Shown: one piece after another, positions 32,081 through 40,185 of the stretch
Layout of the letters: every line of letters starts with the position of its first letter
Numbering within the stretch: the first letter of the stretch is position 1
Source of the DNA: an uncultured Streptococcus sp.
GTDB taxonomy: Bacteria; Bacillota; Bacilli; Lactobacillales; Streptococcaceae
NCBI GenBank assembly: GCA_905373305.1
Contig: CAJPSM010000002.1
Span: forward strand, 1 to 45,108
Direction: 5' to 3'
Length of the DNA stretch: 45,108 nt
The notes under the pieces: generated by a model
Told to the model about the DNA's origin: nothing
Databases searched by the model: none
The model's input: the letters and a program-made list of their open reading frames with translations, nothing else
Made by a program: the position numbers and the translations under genes

Positions 32081-32737
32081 CTAGAGATACTTGCTCGCTT
32101 CCTTGATACTGAGTTCAGCCATTCTTTCCTTGTTTTTTTCGATGAAGCTTGCTACCCAGTCTGGATTGGTTTTGGAGTAGTCTCTTAGAGCCCAGCCGAT
32201 GGCTTTGTTAATAAAAAATTCTGTCTGGTCCAGATTATTGAGTAGGACCTTTTCCATCAGTCGGACATCGGTTTTCTCTTTTCTTAACAACTGGTGATCA
32301 ATAGCAACGCGTCTCAGCCAGATATTGTCTGATAGGCTCCATTTTAAAATCACTTCTTCAAGTTCCGGATGGTCTGCTACCAAACTCCCTACTACTCGGT
32401 CTAGGATATCTACCGTGTCCCACCAAGACTTGGTCACGACTAGATGTTCAAGCTTAGGCAAATCATCCTTCGTTAGATAAGACTGCATGGCTTTCAAATA
32501 GTTGGCCGCCACATATTGGTATTCTCTAGGTTCCTTTTCCCAGCAATTGTCCACAAAATCCCAATCGATGACCTTTGTTTTTTTCGCACTTGGAAAGTAT
32601 TTTTTATAAAGGACATTTCTTTCAGGAGCTGCAATACCTAGAAAGGAAAATTGATGGCGCATATAGGCTTCCATGGGACCTGCTTTATTCGGATTTTTTG
32701 TCGCTTCTAACTCTCCAAGTAAATCTACAAGACTCAT
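32081..32737 (-). CDS. DNA alkylation repair protein (AlkD-like HEAT repeat)
   Basis: This 218-aa protein belongs to the AlkD family of HEAT-repeat DNA glycosylases, which remove bulky or cationic alkylated bases. It shows the typical MRHQFSFLGIAAPERN start, the Trp-rich region TKSWWDTVDILDRVVGSL and the repeat end FFINKAIGWALRDYSKTNPDWV. Its ATG follows the liaR stop codon with no gap (TAGATG), and its GGAGG ribosome binding site lies inside liaR. It is therefore the fourth cistron of liaFSR. The reason for linking a repair enzyme to envelope stress is not known to me. Confidence 0.9.
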   Translation of the reverse strand: MSLVDLLGELEATKNPNKAGPMEAYMRHQFSFLGIAAPERNVLYKKYFPSAKKTKVIDWDFVDNCWEKEPREYQYVAANYLKAMQSYLTKDDLPKLEHLVVTKSWWDTVDILDRVVGSLVADHPELEEVILKWSLSDNIWLRRVAIDHQLLRKEKTDVRLMEKVLLNNLDQTEFFINKAIGWALRDYSKTNPDWVASFIEKNKERMAELSIKEASKYL

Positions 32738-33370
32738 CTAAAAATCCTCCTGCCCTACCAAGTGGTGCTGAAAGGCGTAGACCGCAGCCTGGGTGCGATC
32801 GCTGACCTCAAGTTTGGCTAGAATATTGGACACATGGGTCTTGACCGTCTTGAGAGAGATAAAGAGTTCATCTGCGATGCGCTGATTTTCATAGCCCTTG
32901 GCAATGAGTTGAAGTACATCTCGCTCACGCGCAGTCAATTCTTCGTGAAGTTCCATATGATTGCGGTGGTATTCGACCTTCTTGCTGACCTCTTGCTCAA
33001 TAGAAAGCTCGCCCGCTGCCACCTTACGAACTGCATGAAGCAGTTCGTCTGCACTAGAAGTCTTGAGCATATAGCCCCTAGCACCAGCATTCAAGACTGG
33101 CATGATTTTTTCATTGTCCAAGTAAGAAGTTACAATCAAAATCTTGGCTTCAGGCCATTCTTTGAGGATGGCCAAGGTCGCGTCAATCCCATTCATCTCA
33201 GGCATGACAATATCCATGACAATGACATCTGGACGCAGTTCCAAGGCCAACTCAATACCTTGAGCCCCATTGGCAGCCTCGCCCACAACTTCTACATCGT
33301 CTTGGAGGTCAAAATAGCTTTTCAAGCCCAATCGGACCATTTCATGGTCATCTACCAGTAAAATTTTCAT
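32738..33370 (-). CDS. liaR: Response regulator LiaR (VraR/LuxR type)
   Basis: LiaR is the DNA-binding partner of LiaS in the envelope stress system that answers lipid II-binding antibiotics. The 210-aa protein has a receiver domain with Asp7, Asp8 and the phosphoacceptor Asp53 in VIVMDIVMPEMNG. Its LuxR-type helix-turn-helix is at the C-terminus (LTARERDVLQLIAKGYENQRIADELFISLKTVKTHVSNIL). It lies 10 bases after liaS and abuts the alkD-like gene. In pneumococcus the same gene is known as rr03. Confidence 0.95.
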   Translation of the reverse strand: MKILLVDDHEMVRLGLKSYFDLQDDVEVVGEAANGAQGIELALELRPDVIVMDIVMPEMNGIDATLAILKEWPEAKILIVTSYLDNEKIMPVLNAGARGYMLKTSSADELLHAVRKVAAGELSIEQEVSKKVEYHRNHMELHEELTARERDVLQLIAKGYENQRIADELFISLKTVKTHVSNILAKLEVSDRTQAAVYAFQHHLVGQEDF

Positions 33371-33380
33371 CTCTACTCCT

Positions 33381-34379
33381 TTATAATTCCTTGTCTAGTA
33401 GGGGAATACGGATATCAATCGCCAGTCCTTGCTTTGGAGCTGTCAAGAGTTGGACCGTTCCTGCCATATCTTCAACCCGCTCCTTGATATTTCTCAGTCC
33501 ATAACTCAAGTCGTCTAAGCTTCCCAACTGGAAACCAATTCCATTGTCCACCACCTTCAGCTGCAATTCAACATCTGTCTGATAGAGATAAACATCTAGA
33601 CAAGATGCCTGAGCATGGCGGAGGGTATTGCTGATCAACTCCTGCAAAATGCGGAAGATATGTTCTTCAATCTTCTTGGGCAATTTAGACACATTTTGCT
33701 TGAGACTAACCTTGAGATCACTCTTGTCCTCAAGCTCTTTTAAGAGGATTTGAATCCCCTCAATCAAACTCTTCTCTTCCAACTCAACTGGTCGCAAATG
33801 CAGGAGCAAGACTCTCAAGTCCTTCTGAGCCGTTTCAAGGATGGCTGCGACACTTTGCAACTGGGTCTGCATCTTTTCTCTATCCAGCCTCAAAGCCCGC
33901 TGACTGACACCTGATAAAATCATATGGGCCGCAAACAACTCCTGACTAACTGTATCGTGCAGGTCGCGTGCAATCCGCTTCCGTTCTTTCTCGATGATTT
34001 CTTCTTTCCTGACCAGGCTTTGATTTTCAGCCTTTTGAACAGCTTCTGTCAAGAGGTTGAGCTTACCGGACAAGGACTTAAAACTGGCGTCCAAGTCTGG
34101 ATCTGCAAAGGTGATCACCTCTTTCCCTGCTAGCAGTCGCTTGAGATTGACTTGCATTTTTCTGCGAGAAATTTCTTCCATCACGCGCCAAAAGAGGACA
34201 AAAAAGAAGGTCATGGAAAGGCTAAAGACCAAGATCAAGAAGATGAATTTCTCTGTTTTCTCGATATCTTGTAACAAATAGGACAAATCAAGATTTAAAA
34301 TATCAAGCAAACTATTTGTCAAAAAGAGGATAAAGAGGAGAGAAGTCAGCCCGATTAACAGATACGATTGCTTTTTCAT
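33381..34379 (-). CDS. liaS: Sensor histidine kinase LiaS
   Basis: LiaS is the intramembrane-sensing kinase for LiaR. In this 332-aa protein two membrane helices (about 5-28 and 45-66) enclose a very short outer loop. A HAMP-like linker follows, then a HisKA_3 dimerisation domain with the phospho-accepting His141 in RIARDLHDTVSQELFA. The ATPase domain shows LQELISNTLRHAQAS and VVDNGIGFQLG. Its start overlaps the liaF stop by 4 bases (ATGA). In pneumococcus it is known as hk03. Confidence 0.95.
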   Translation of the reverse strand: MKKQSYLLIGLTSLLFILFLTNSLLDILNLDLSYLLQDIEKTEKFIFLILVFSLSMTFFFVLFWRVMEEISRRKMQVNLKRLLAGKEVITFADPDLDASFKSLSGKLNLLTEAVQKAENQSLVRKEEIIEKERKRIARDLHDTVSQELFAAHMILSGVSQRALRLDREKMQTQLQSVAAILETAQKDLRVLLLHLRPVELEEKSLIEGIQILLKELEDKSDLKVSLKQNVSKLPKKIEEHIFRILQELISNTLRHAQASCLDVYLYQTDVELQLKVVDNGIGFQLGSLDDLSYGLRNIKERVEDMAGTVQLLTAPKQGLAIDIRIPLLDKEL

Positions 34380-35074
34380 CCTCTGACCACCTCCACATCT
34401 CCAATCATACTGGTTAGGAAAATTTTGACGCTCTTGTTACTCTTGAGATAGTCCCTGGTTTCCTGATGATAGTGTTCATTACGAAGGGCTCGCTTGGGTT
34501 GATGGAGGAAAGTTAAATCTCCATAGAGACAGTTGACACTGAGACTGATTTCCACATCTACAGGTACGATAATCCTAGTCGTTCCGACCATCTTTCTAAG
34601 GATAATGACATTGTCATGATTGGTTAGGATAACTCTTTCTAGATGAATGGTATCCTTACCCATGAGGCGAAAGAGATTGATATCATCAAACTGGCAGATC
34701 TGGTGACTAGAGAAATGATGGAGATTGCCAAACCAGCGATTCTTTTCATTTTTAACCGTCACTACCTCTTCAAAGACCAAGTCGGTTTCCTCTCTTTCTT
34801 GATTCATCATTGGATAGAGAAGAAAGAGGCTGTATATGACTGCTACAAAGATAGCTAAAATCACAAAAGGATTGAGCATGACGATGAAAAAGAAAAGAAT
34901 AGTCGCTACAAGGAGGAAGACGTTGTTGCCCTCTTTACCTGTATAATAGCGTATCAGGAGAAGAAAGAGGAAGAGAATCAGCAGAAAACGCGAAAAATGC
35001 TCTGATACCATCAAAATCAGAGCTCCCGTCAACAGACAGGCTTCAATAAATAAAAAGATTTGAAATTTTTTCAT
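34376..35074 (-). CDS. liaF: LiaF-type membrane repressor of the Lia system
   Basis: LiaF holds LiaS inactive in the absence of stress. In this 232-aa protein about four membrane helices fill the first 95 residues. A cytosolic beta-rich domain follows (residues 120-232, with DTIHLERVILTNHDNVIILRKM and SVKIFLTSMIGDVEVVRG), typical of the LiaF/VraT C-terminal fold. It is the first gene of liaFSR-alkD, preceded by AGAGAGGA, and its promoter lacks a -35 box but holds a palindrome. Confidence 0.93.
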   Translation of the reverse strand: MKKFQIFLFIEACLLTGALILMVSEHFSRFLLILFLFLLLIRYYTGKEGNNVFLLVATILFFFIVMLNPFVILAIFVAVIYSLFLLYPMMNQEREETDLVFEEVVTVKNEKNRWFGNLHHFSSHQICQFDDINLFRLMGKDTIHLERVILTNHDNVIILRKMVGTTRIIVPVDVEISLSVNCLYGDLTFLHQPKRALRNEHYHQETRDYLKSNKSVKIFLTSMIGDVEVVRG

Positions 35075-35094
35075 AGCTGCATCCTCTCTTTTCT

Positions 35095-35132
35095 ATTTTA
35101 TCACAATTCAAAAAAGTCACCTCGGTCTGAGG
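35095..35132 (-). promoter_or_regulatory. liaFSR promoter with candidate LiaR operator
   Basis: A minus-strand TAAAAT at 35095-35100 has no recognisable -35 hexamer. The palindrome CCTC-AGACC-GAGG at 35120-35132 sits where a -35 box and activator site should be. This fits an activator-dependent, self-induced promoter. LiaR binding is inference. Confidence 0.55.
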
Positions 35133-35161
35133 ATGGAAAAAGGCGGTTGACAAAGAGATAC

Positions 35162-35188
35162 AAAAAGGGCGGGATTCTTGTCCCGACC
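35162..35188 (-). terminator. Terminator after fni (mevalonate operon)
   Basis: On the minus strand GGTCGGGA pairs with TCCCGCCC (one mismatch) over a 6-base loop, followed by TTTTTG. It overlaps the region directly after the fni stop. Confidence 0.85.
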
Positions 35189-35191
35189 TCT

Positions 35192-36193
35192 CTACATCTG
35201 ATCATTCGCTTCTTTTAGTTTTCCATATAGAATGTAATCTACCTTTTGCAGATCAGCTATGGTGGTACAATTAAGGGCACACATGATCAAGCGTAAATCT
35301 GCTTTCCAACCTTGGATGATGCTAATCACTTCCTCGACCGAGTAGGTTTCAACCAATTCCAGAACGGTACGTGACAGTCCTACAGCCTTGGCTCCAAAGA
35401 CCAAGCACTTCATCATATCAAGCGGGTTCCGAACGCCTCCACTGACCAAGAGCTGGACCTTATCTTTCCAGGCTTGGGCATTGAGAAGGGCTTGCATCGT
35501 AGACTGCCCCCATTGATTGAGGTAATCACGCTGACCACTGCGACGGTTTTCGATATAGGCAAAGCTGGTACCACCACGACCTGACAGGTCAAAGGTTCGA
35601 ACCCCCAGTTCATAGGCTCTCTCGATGGTCTTCACATCCATCCCAAAACCTACTTCCTTTAAAATGATTGGAACGGGGATTTGCTTGCTATAATCTGCTA
35701 GATGCGATTGCCAGCTTCTAAACTTCCTTTCTCCCTCAGGCATGAGCAATTCCTGCATGACATTAACATGCACTTGCAAGAGAAGAGGATTCATCTCTTC
35801 TACAGTCTGAAGACCCAACTCAATAGGCTTGTCCAATCCAATATTGGTTCCAAGGAGGAGATTGGGATGACTAGACTTAACAGAAAAAGAGTTATCTGTT
35901 GGATCTTTGAGGGCTGCGCTATAAGAACCCGTTACAAACAAAATCCCACAGTTTTCTGCCACCTGAGCCAGTTTTTGATTGATTTCTCTTCCCTTATCGC
36001 TCCCACCCGTCATGGCATTGATATAAAAAGGAAAGTCCCATTTTCGACCAGCAAATTCTGTCGAAAGATCAATCTCATCCAGGTCGTAAAGAGGCAGGGA
36101 AGAATGAATCAACTCCACCTCATCAAAGCTATTATAGGAACTTTTCTGCTCAAGGGCATAGCGGATGTGCTCGTCCTTACGATTTGTCGTCAT
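35192..36193 (-). CDS. fni: Type 2 isopentenyl-diphosphate delta-isomerase
   Basis: Fni is the FMN- and NADPH-dependent isomerase of isopentenyl and dimethylallyl diphosphate. The 333-aa TIM-barrel protein shows RKDEHIRYALEQ, FYINAMTGGS, the loop LQVHVNVMQELLMPEGERKF and the phosphate-binding LLVSGGVRNPLDMMKCLVFGA. It ends the mevalonate operon and overlaps mvaK2 by 17 bases. The product feeds undecaprenyl phosphate synthesis for cell-wall precursors. Confidence 0.97.
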   Translation of the reverse strand: MTTNRKDEHIRYALEQKSSYNSFDEVELIHSSLPLYDLDEIDLSTEFAGRKWDFPFYINAMTGGSDKGREINQKLAQVAENCGILFVTGSYSAALKDPTDNSFSVKSSHPNLLLGTNIGLDKPIELGLQTVEEMNPLLLQVHVNVMQELLMPEGERKFRSWQSHLADYSKQIPVPIILKEVGFGMDVKTIERAYELGVRTFDLSGRGGTSFAYIENRRSGQRDYLNQWGQSTMQALLNAQAWKDKVQLLVSGGVRNPLDMMKCLVFGAKAVGLSRTVLELVETYSVEEVISIIQGWKADLRLIMCALNCTTIADLQKVDYILYGKLKEANDQM

Positions 36194-37184
36194 GTCCTAT
36201 CCTTTCTTGGTATAAGAGCTCAATCCCCAGATTGGCCCAGCGATTTTTTAAGGTTTCAGTTGATTGTACATCAAAACTAAAGGCAATACCACAGTCACCA
36301 CCACCAGCGCCACTACTCTTGGCAACAGCCCGTAAATCTTGACTGGCTTCTTTCAACTGTCTCAGCGAAGGCGTGTATATATCTGCGCTCAAGTCTTCTA
36401 AAAGCTGACTGGCTATTCCCACTTGCTCGATGATTTTTTCTGCATTCCCCAGCTCCAAGGCTTCTACCAAAGCAGACACCGTTGCTTTTGAGGAACTTAA
36501 AAAATTCTGATTGATGTTTCGCTTGATTTGCTTGACCATTTGACTCGATACAGCCACTTGCTTGGTCCATCCCACTAGGAAATCACATTCTAGGGCTGGT
36601 TTCACTTGTGAGATAGAAAAGCCCCAGTCACGCTCCAAAACTGTCGCCAAGCTTTCTTCTTGCAACCAAGCAGCTATCTTCTTTCGATCAAAAGACTGGT
36701 AGAGAACCAAATCCTCTGCAACGATACAGGCAAGGTCTCCCATGGAACCATTGTCGCCACGCTTGAGCAAGACCGCGCTAGCCAGCTTGAACAAGAGATA
36801 TTGGTCAACTGAAAGACCATAGAGGGCTAGCAGAGCCTTGACAACCAAGATAACGACGCTGCCACTAGAGCCTAGACCAAACTTTTTCCCTTCTCGTTCC
36901 ATTTTTCCTCGGATTTCCAAAGAAAAAGGTCGCAAAGTCTGACCACGATCGGCGAGGAAGTCATTCACCAAAGCAATTGTTTCTTGAATCAAACTGTAGG
37001 CAGGATTTGGCGTCAAGTCCACTGCGAAATCAAACATATCTGAGTAAATACGGTAGCTATCAGAAAAGGCAATCTCAGCCCTCATATAGATGGGAATGGC
37101 CTTTATCAAGGCAAACTGTCCTGGCTCTAAAATAGCATACTCACCCGCCCAATAGAGTTTTCCGCAAGTTTTAACAGCAATCAT
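36177..37184 (-). CDS. mvaK2: Phosphomevalonate kinase
   Basis: Phosphomevalonate kinase makes mevalonate 5-diphosphate. The 335-aa GHMP kinase has the substrate segment KLYWAGEYAILEPGQ, the ATP loop KKFGLGSSGSVVILVVKAL (from residue 100) and the C-terminal glycine motif KSSGAGGGDCGIAF. It overlaps mvaD by 14 bases upstream and fni by 17 downstream, the tight packing typical of this streptococcal operon. Confidence 0.97.
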   Translation of the reverse strand: MIAVKTCGKLYWAGEYAILEPGQFALIKAIPIYMRAEIAFSDSYRIYSDMFDFAVDLTPNPAYSLIQETIALVNDFLADRGQTLRPFSLEIRGKMEREGKKFGLGSSGSVVILVVKALLALYGLSVDQYLLFKLASAVLLKRGDNGSMGDLACIVAEDLVLYQSFDRKKIAAWLQEESLATVLERDWGFSISQVKPALECDFLVGWTKQVAVSSQMVKQIKRNINQNFLSSSKATVSALVEALELGNAEKIIEQVGIASQLLEDLSADIYTPSLRQLKEASQDLRAVAKSSGAGGGDCGIAFSFDVQSTETLKNRWANLGIELLYQERIGHDDKS

Positions 37185-38124
37185 CTTGACTCAAATCCTT
37201 TGTTTTTGACACAATCAAGCGATAACGTTGACCGAAGATTTCTGACAAATGCTCCAAGTCTTTCTCCTGACAGAGAACCTTAACATTGGGACCAGCATCC
37301 ATGGTAAAGTAACAGGCTTCCCCTTGCTTGCGAAGCTGGCGAACAAAGTCCATAGCTTCATAGCTTGCATCGGTCAGATAAGAAAAAGCTGGCGATGCTG
37401 TTTTGGTAGTAGCGTGCATAGCAAGGGCATTTTTCTCCGTTAATTCCCCAACCTTGGCAAAGTCATTCTCTTTGAGATAGACCAGCATATCCTGATAGTC
37501 CTTTTCAGACTGACGCACCCAGTCGTCAAAAGTCGTCGAGGTTTCCACACAGAGTTTCATCCCATCACGGCTAGAGATTGGTTTTTTCTTGTCCTCTAGC
37601 ACCAACATGATCATAGCTAGTTTCAAGTCTGTCTCTACAGGGTAAATTTCCCCACTATCCTTGTCCCAGGCACCCAGTGGTCCATAAAAACTACGAGAGG
37701 AAGAACCTGAAGCAAACTTAGCCTCCTGTGCTAACTGGCTTCTATCCAATCCAAGTTTGAAATAGGCATTGCAAGCCTTAACTAAGGCGGACAAACCGCT
37801 AGAACTTGAGGACAGGCCCGCTGCGGTAGGCATGTTGTTTTGGGTATCGATACGGACAAAGCCCTCACCTTCTGGACGGTAACGGTTGATAATCTTACTC
37901 ATCTTAGCATGCTCCGCCTCATTTTGGAGCTGACCATTGATATAAAAAGCATCAGCTTTCGCATGGGCTGGAAGAGGTGACAAGGTCGTCTCTGTATACA
38001 TATTTTCCAAAGTCAAAGAAATACTGCTAGTAGCCGGAACCATCTCTTTTTCTTTTTTCTTTCCCCAGTATTTGATAATGGCAATATTTGCGTAGGAACA
38101 TACTGTTACAGGCTTTCGATCCAT
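37171..38124 (-). CDS. mvaD: Diphosphomevalonate decarboxylase
   Basis: MvaD converts mevalonate diphosphate to isopentenyl diphosphate with loss of CO2 and use of ATP. The 317-aa GHMP-family protein has YANIAIIKYWGKK (11-23), the serine-rich ATP loop MPTAAGLSSSSSGLSAL (98-114) and the C-terminal TMDAGPNVKVLC with the catalytic Asp. It overlaps mvaK1 by 19 bases and mvaK2 by 14 bases. Confidence 0.98.
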   Translation of the reverse strand: MDRKPVTVCSYANIAIIKYWGKKKEKEMVPATSSISLTLENMYTETTLSPLPAHAKADAFYINGQLQNEAEHAKMSKIINRYRPEGEGFVRIDTQNNMPTAAGLSSSSSGLSALVKACNAYFKLGLDRSQLAQEAKFASGSSSRSFYGPLGAWDKDSGEIYPVETDLKLAMIMLVLEDKKKPISSRDGMKLCVETSTTFDDWVRQSEKDYQDMLVYLKENDFAKVGELTEKNALAMHATTKTASPAFSYLTDASYEAMDFVRQLRKQGEACYFTMDAGPNVKVLCQEKDLEHLSEIFGQRYRLIVSKTKDLSQDDCC

Positions 38125-38984
38125 GTCTGAACAGCTCCTTTCTCTTCTAATCGTTTTGCTAGTTCTTGTGCTTGATCTAGAGTAGCTGCCAAGGCTATGA
38201 TACAGCCTCCTAGCCCACCACCACTCATCTTGGCACCCAAAGCTCCCTGACTCAGAGCCGTTTCAACGAGGGAATCAGACTCAGGGCTACTAACACCAAT
38301 TTCTTTTAGATGTAAATGTGCCTGACTGAAGATTTGTCCCAGTTTTTCAGCATCTTTTTGTCTAATCGCATCTTCTGCCTGCTGGGTCAATTCTCCCAAG
38401 GCATGCAAAAACGGAAGAGCATCCTTCCCCTTGCTTTGAACCACTTGGATGGCTTCGCGTGTATGACCGTAAACGCCTGTATCTGCAATGACCAGATAGG
38501 CTGATAAGTCCATGTTTAATTCTGTAAAGCCGACATTCTTGATAAAACAAATCGGTCGATTACTGAGACAGGTCTTGGCATCCAAACCACTCGGATTCAT
38601 ATGGGCAATCATCTCAGCCCGATTGACCAAGATTTCCAATACATGATGAGGCAGTTCGGCTTGATAATAGTCAAAAACAGCTCGAATGGCTGCTATGCTG
38701 ATAGCTGCTGACGAACCCATCCCCCGTTTTTCAGGAATAGCTGAGTCAATCCGACAACGAATGCAAGCATCCTTGATATTTAGATGCTCAAGCGAAGCAT
38801 ACACCGCCATAGACAAGGTATCCTCCTCGTAAAGACGCCATGGACTTTCAGCAGGGACCACCTTACAAGTCACCTCCACCTCTATAAGAGGCAGGGAAAT
38901 GGCTGGATAACCATAAACGACAGCGTGCTCTCCTATTAAAATAATCTTACTATGTGCCTGACCGACACCTACTTTTTTTGTCAT
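38106..38984 (-). CDS. mvaK1: Mevalonate kinase
   Basis: Mevalonate kinase phosphorylates mevalonate and is the first enzyme of this operon. The 292-aa GHMP kinase has HSKIILIGEHAVVYGYPAIS (11-30), the ATP loop EKRGMGSSAAISIAAI (85-100) and the C-terminal KMSGGGLGGCIIAL. HMG-CoA synthase and reductase are not in the window, as expected where they lie elsewhere. The leader between promoter region and start holds an exact inverted repeat at 39004-39018. Confidence 0.97.
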   Translation of the reverse strand: MTKKVGVGQAHSKIILIGEHAVVYGYPAISLPLIEVEVTCKVVPAESPWRLYEEDTLSMAVYASLEHLNIKDACIRCRIDSAIPEKRGMGSSAAISIAAIRAVFDYYQAELPHHVLEILVNRAEMIAHMNPSGLDAKTCLSNRPICFIKNVGFTELNMDLSAYLVIADTGVYGHTREAIQVVQSKGKDALPFLHALGELTQQAEDAIRQKDAEKLGQIFSQAHLHLKEIGVSSPESDSLVETALSQGALGAKMSGGGLGGCIIALAATLDQAQELAKRLEEKGAVQTWIESL

Positions 38985-39003
38985 TTTTTCCTTTTGCTAG
39001 ACG

Positions 39004-39018
39004 ATGAGACCGTCTCAT
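39004..39018. repeat. Perfect palindrome in the mvaK1 leader
   Basis: ATGAGAC-C-GTCTCAT has 7-bp arms around one base, about 20 bases before the mvaK1 start and downstream of the likely -10 (a minus-strand TATAAT near 39050). It has no T tract on the minus strand, so it is not a terminator of the operon. It could be an operator or a 5' stabilising hairpin. Confidence 0.55.
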
Positions 39019-39066
39019 TTTTCACACAAGTATTTATTCTTTCCTATCTATTTTATTATATTTTCA

Positions 39067-39097
39067 CAAAAAAAGCGATTGTTTCCTTCACAATCGC
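39067..39097 (-). terminator. Terminator after the choline-binding protein gene
   Basis: On the minus strand a perfect 8-bp stem (GCGATTGT with ACAATCGC) with a 7-base loop is followed by seven T. Confidence 0.93.
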
Positions 39098-39105
39098 CTC
39101 TTTCA

Positions 39106-40086
39106 TTATTGGACCCATTCGCCATTATAGTTGACGTAGTAGCCATCCACTCTTGTACTAACTGCTAAAGCACCTGAGCTATAAGCGTAGTACCATTTGC
39201 CATTGACCTTGAACCAGCCTGTCTTCATATCTCCATTATTTTCATGTAGGTAGTACCAAGTCGAACCTTCTTTCACCCAGCCAGTTGCCATGGCTCCTGA
39301 TGAACGGAGATAGTACCACTTGTTACCGACATAAGCCCAACCTGTCTTCATATCTCCATTTTGAGCATCTAGATAATACCAAGTTGAACCATCTTGATAC
39401 CAGCCAGTCGCCATGGCTCCTGATGAGCGGAGGTAGTACCACTTATTACCTAGATATTTCCAACCAGTCTGCATTGCAGCAGTTGTTGGATCCAAATAGT
39501 ACCAAGTCGAATCATCGTTTATCCAGCCTGCACGTCTTTCACCACCAAGGTAGTCTTTCCCTGAATAACCTGTTTTTGCTAGATAGTACCAGTTAGATTG
39601 ATCGTAGAACCAACCTGTCTTTAAAGAATGATCTTGGCCAAAGTAATAGTTTGATAATTTAAGAACTTCTGGACCTTCAAAGCCTTCACCATGTTTTTTG
39701 CCAACATTTAATGAATCCTTAATCTCTAATTGTTGCCAACCAACAAATTCTTGTAGTCCCCCATCTTGTCCAAAGTAGTACCACTTCTGTTGAAGGCCAA
39801 TTTCGAAAACTGGACGATTGTCAAATAAATCATCACGATAACCTGTCCCAGGAATTTCTATGTATTGCCAACCAACAACCATCTCTCCTCCATCATCAAA
39901 ATAGTAGGTTTTACCGTCTATTTTATGCCAATAGATCGCTTTATGGTCATCTTTTATATAGTATTTTCTATTATTCTTATCAACAAACTGTCCACCTGTG
40001 GTATCCGCCAATACGGTACTTGTCGCTAGCAAACCAAAGAAAAAGACTGCTAGAGCAACTTGAAACATTTTTTTCAAAAATTTCAT
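39106..40086 (-). CDS. Choline-binding surface protein (CbpC/CbpJ/CbpF-like)
   Basis: This 326-aa secreted protein would attach to phosphocholine on teichoic acids. A signal peptide covers about residues 1-27 (FFFGLLATSTVLADTT, cleavage after ALA-like VLA). Nearly all the rest is choline-binding repeats: divergent ones at about 40-160 (DGKTYYFDDGGEMVVGW, QKWYYFGQDGG) and regular ones from about 160 to the end (NKWYYLRSSGAMATGW twice). No enzyme domain is visible. Pneumococcal relatives at this site are CbpC and CbpJ, and the related CbpF modulates the autolysin LytC; the role here is open. It has a near-consensus promoter and its own terminator. Confidence 0.9.
   Translation of the reverse strand: MKFLKKMFQVALAVFFFGLLATSTVLADTTGGQFVDKNNRKYYIKDDHKAIYWHKIDGKTYYFDDGGEMVVGWQYIEIPGTGYRDDLFDNRPVFEIGLQQKWYYFGQDGGLQEFVGWQQLEIKDSLNVGKKHGEGFEGPEVLKLSNYYFGQDHSLKTGWFYDQSNWYYLAKTGYSGKDYLGGERRAGWINDDSTWYYLDPTTAAMQTGWKYLGNKWYYLRSSGAMATGWYQDGSTWYYLDAQNGDMKTGWAYVGNKWYYLRSSGAMATGWVKEGSTWYYLHENNGDMKTGWFKVNGKWYYAYSSGALAVSTRVDGYYVNYNGEWVQ
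39222..39470. repeat. Tandem coding repeat in the choline-binding protein gene
   Basis: A 123-base unit (41 residues, a pair of choline-binding repeats) recurs in tandem. The near-identical blocks starting at 39281 and 39404 encode the same LRSSGAMATGW segment. Such repeats are prone to recombination and length change. Confidence 0.8.
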
Positions 40087-40107
40087 TAGATTTTTCCTCC
40101 ATCACTG

Positions 40108-40136
40108 ATTGTAGCAAAGACCTGACTGTATGTCAA
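40108..40136 (-). promoter_or_regulatory. Promoter of the choline-binding protein gene
   Basis: On the minus strand TTGACA and TACAAT are separated by 17 bases, about 20 bases before the start codon. A GGAGG ribosome binding site follows. Confidence 0.88.
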
Positions 40137-40152
40137 TATATAGAAACTTCTC

Positions 40153-40185
40153 AAAAAAAGCAGTTACACAACTGCAACTGCTTTC
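40153..40185 (-). terminator. Terminator after ritR
   Basis: On the minus strand AAAGCAGTT pairs with AACTGCTTT over a 10-base loop, followed by TTTT. A second AACTGC copy in the loop allows an alternative shorter hairpin. Confidence 0.88.

Noticed and set aside
35702..36280. 192-codon open frame on the plus strand
   Set aside because: It is antisense to fni and mvaK2, which are certain. It has no ribosome binding site and no protein-like pattern.
39222..39470. Regular repeats considered as CRISPR
   Set aside because: The units are contiguous, in frame, and encode choline-binding repeats; there are no spacers and no cas genes.
39285..39596. Plus-strand open frame with repeated motifs
   Set aside because: It is the mirror of the choline-binding repeats on the minus strand; the repetition comes from the real gene.
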